Shown in pieces: positions 29,978-31,107 of a stretch of DNA of 31,107 nt. The position numbers and the translations under genes are program-made. The stretch lies in IMG/VR virus record IMGVR_UViG_3300017917_003098, positions 1-31,107 of that record; one strand, written 5' to 3'. The number at the start of each line of letters is the position of its first letter. Position 1 is the stretch's first letter. The notes below the pieces were generated by a model that made no database searches, had not been told where the DNA came from, and saw only the letters and a program-made list of their open reading frames with translations. Source of the stretch: a virus.

Positions 29978-30751
29978 ATGTGTATGGATGATATTTCCTA
30001 CGACGAGAATGTCGATACATTGTTTCTTTCTGATGATAAAGTTTTTTACACGCTAGAAGGTGAAGGAAGGTTAGTAGGTCAACCTTCAGTATTTATGCGT
30101 CTTGCTATGTGCAATCTTACTTGCATAGGGTTTAAATCTCCTGATTCACCTTTTGGTTGCGATTCTTATTCTTCTTGGTCGGTAAAAAACAAATATACCT
30201 TTAAGGAAATCTATGAAGAGTTTTTTCTTAAAACCGGGTATGATAAAAGACTTCAAAATAATGCTATTTTAAAAATTACCGGTGGTGAACCTTTAATTCA
30301 GCAAAAACAAGTTATTAAGTTTATTACATATTTATTTAATAAGATTGGTCAAAGTTTTGCTATTGATTTTGAAACTAATGCTACAATTAAACCAGATAAT
30401 ATTTTTATAACTAAATTTTTAGAAGTAACGTTTACCACTTCACCTAAATTGGCTTCAAATGGTGACCCTGAAAGTAAACGTTATGTTCCTGAAACACTTA
30501 AATGGTATGCTGATAATAATTCTGATTTCAAATTTGTAGTTCAAAATGAAGGTGATGTAAAAGAAGTTTTAGAAAAGTATGTAAATAAATTTCACATATC
30601 ACCGATTAATGTTTGGTTAATGCCTTGTTGTGGGTCTAGATTGGAATTGTCTCAACGTTCTGCTCAAGTAGCTGAATGGTGTAAAGAATATTGTTTTAAC
30701 TTTAGTCCAAGACTGCAATTAGTTATTTGGGATAAAGCATTAAAAGTGTAA
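29978..30751 (+). CDS. queE: QueE-like radical SAM 7-carboxy-7-deazaguanine synthase
   Basis: The 257-residue protein has FYTLEGEGRLVGQPSVFMRL (23-42), matching the QueE opening (FxSxQGEG...G.P.xFxR). Radical-SAM-type cysteines are at C45, C49 and C61 (RLAMCNLTC, then PFGCDSY), and TGGEPL (101-106) binds SAM. The family makes 7-carboxy-7-deazaguanine from QueD product. The third Cys is 11 residues after the second, longer than the common Cx3Cx2C, though QueE has several known spacings. A start at 29984 (MDDISYDEN) is also possible. The next gene starts in its stop (TAATG, 30749-30753), so the two are coupled. Confidence 0.88.
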   Translation: MCMDDISYDENVDTLFLSDDKVFYTLEGEGRLVGQPSVFMRLAMCNLTCIGFKSPDSPFGCDSYSSWSVKNKYTFKEIYEEFFLKTGYDKRLQNNAILKITGGEPLIQQKQVIKFITYLFNKIGQSFAIDFETNATIKPDNIFITKFLEVTFTTSPKLASNGDPESKRYVPETLKWYADNNSDFKFVVQNEGDVKEVLEKYVNKFHISPINVWLMPCCGSRLELSQRSAQVAEWCKEYCFNFSPRLQLVIWDKALKV

Positions 30752-31107
30752 TGAAATATTGGCTAAAAAATAATAGTTTTTTAGATAGCCAATATGATTA
30801 CATGGTGAGTATTGGTCACCGTTGTTGCGTGGGTCAAGGGATGCACTACATGCGTAAGTCATCCTTTCCCTTTGACTGGCAAATTACAGATATAGATGGG
30901 TTAGTACCTCTATTTAAAAATGAGTTAAAGAATATATACCCCAACGGGCCTGGTATTACTTGGGTTCATGAAATACACTATCCGCCCACTTACCCTGATG
31001 GTCCTGAAGGTGGTGTAGATGTAGAAAAAACAATAGAAACCTACAATCGTAGAGCTGAAAGGTTAGTTAAATTACTAAAAGATAACAATCGTAAATTGTT
31101 ATTTATA
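30751..31107 (+). CDS. DUF1796-like putative cysteine peptidase, N-terminal part, cut by the window
   Basis: From the ATG at 30751 the frame stays open to the window end, 119 residues. VSIGHRCCVGQGMHYMRKSS (18-37) followed by FPFDWQ fits the DUF1796 pattern (SLGxxCxVAxxLR ... PFDW), a family with a papain-like fold; the Cys here could be the nucleophile. Phage members occur near glycosyltransferase-type genes. It is coupled to queE by the TAATG overlap. Function in the phage is unknown. Confidence 0.55.
   Translation, partial: MKYWLKNNSFLDSQYDYMVSIGHRCCVGQGMHYMRKSSFPFDWQITDIDGLVPLFKNELKNIYPNGPGITWVHEIHYPPTYPDGPEGGVDVEKTIETYNRRAERLVKLLKDNNRKLLFI

Noticed and set aside
1-31107. DpdA/TGT-like transglycosylase
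   Set aside because: Searched all proteins by eye for TGT-type motifs and found none; it is probably outside this window if present.
1-31107. CRISPR arrays, rRNA, tRNA genes and insertion sequences
   Set aside because: No regular direct repeats with spacers, no tRNA cloverleaf signature, and no transposase or terminal repeats were seen.

Overview
This window is part of an AT-rich genome of a T4-like (tailed, probably myovirus) bacteriophage. The case rests on a full set of T4-type replication, recombination and late-transcription proteins. These are a DnaB/gp41-type helicase, family B DNA polymerase (gp43), UvsX, UvsY, UvsW, gp46/gp47 (SbcC/SbcD) and a gp55-like late sigma factor, with PhoH as well. 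Start codons almost never have a Shine-Dalgarno sequence and sit behind A/T-rich motifs instead. That fits a host that does not rely on SD (Bacteroidetes are one example), but I cannot name the host from the sequence.

Layout. Positions 1-16.4 kb are mostly minus strand. In transcription order they hold gp47, a GT-A glycosyltransferase, gp46, a GT-B glycosyltransferase, DNA polymerase, a small LSm-like protein, UvsX, a NodU-type carbamoyltransferase and QueC. After an opposite-strand acidic protein come a class II glutamine amidotransferase, the replicative helicase and a DHH-type phosphoesterase cut by the window edge. Positions 15.5-18.8 kb (minus) hold UvsY, UvsW, the late sigma factor and a coiled-coil lipoprotein. 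Positions 18.9-24.7 kb (plus) are a run of small accessory genes, probably late. Many have a shared N-terminal tag resembling T4 capsid-targeting sequences, and several have Lys/Arg/Cys-rich or histone-like tails. The run also has a GIY-YIG nuclease, a sulfotransferase-like enzyme and a retropepsin-like protease. Positions 24.7-26.2 kb (minus) hold folE2 with an unknown partner gene. Positions 26.3-31.1 kb hold a second HtrL/YibB-like protein, a virion-like protein with a GspF-N-like domain, queD, phoH, queE and a partial DUF1796-like gene.

How the genes work together. FolE2, QueD, QueE and QueC together are the route from GTP to 7-cyano-7-deazaguanine (preQ0). A stand-alone class II amidotransferase near queC recalls the fused GAT-QueC proteins linked to archaeosine-type bases in archaea and some phages. 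A carbamoyltransferase is encoded 30 bp upstream of queC. The QueC has lost three of the four usual zinc cysteines. My main hypothesis is that the phage makes a modified 7-deazaguanine for its DNA, possibly an amide, amidine or carbamoylated form. No DpdA-type transglycosylase is in the window, so that step must be encoded elsewhere or done differently. A second theme is a set of probable capsid-packaged basic proteins. A third is an expression signal, TAAATA (or TATAAT) about 5 nt before ATG, which would give leaderless late mRNAs read by the gp55-like sigma factor.

All functional calls come from reading motifs by eye; no database search was run.
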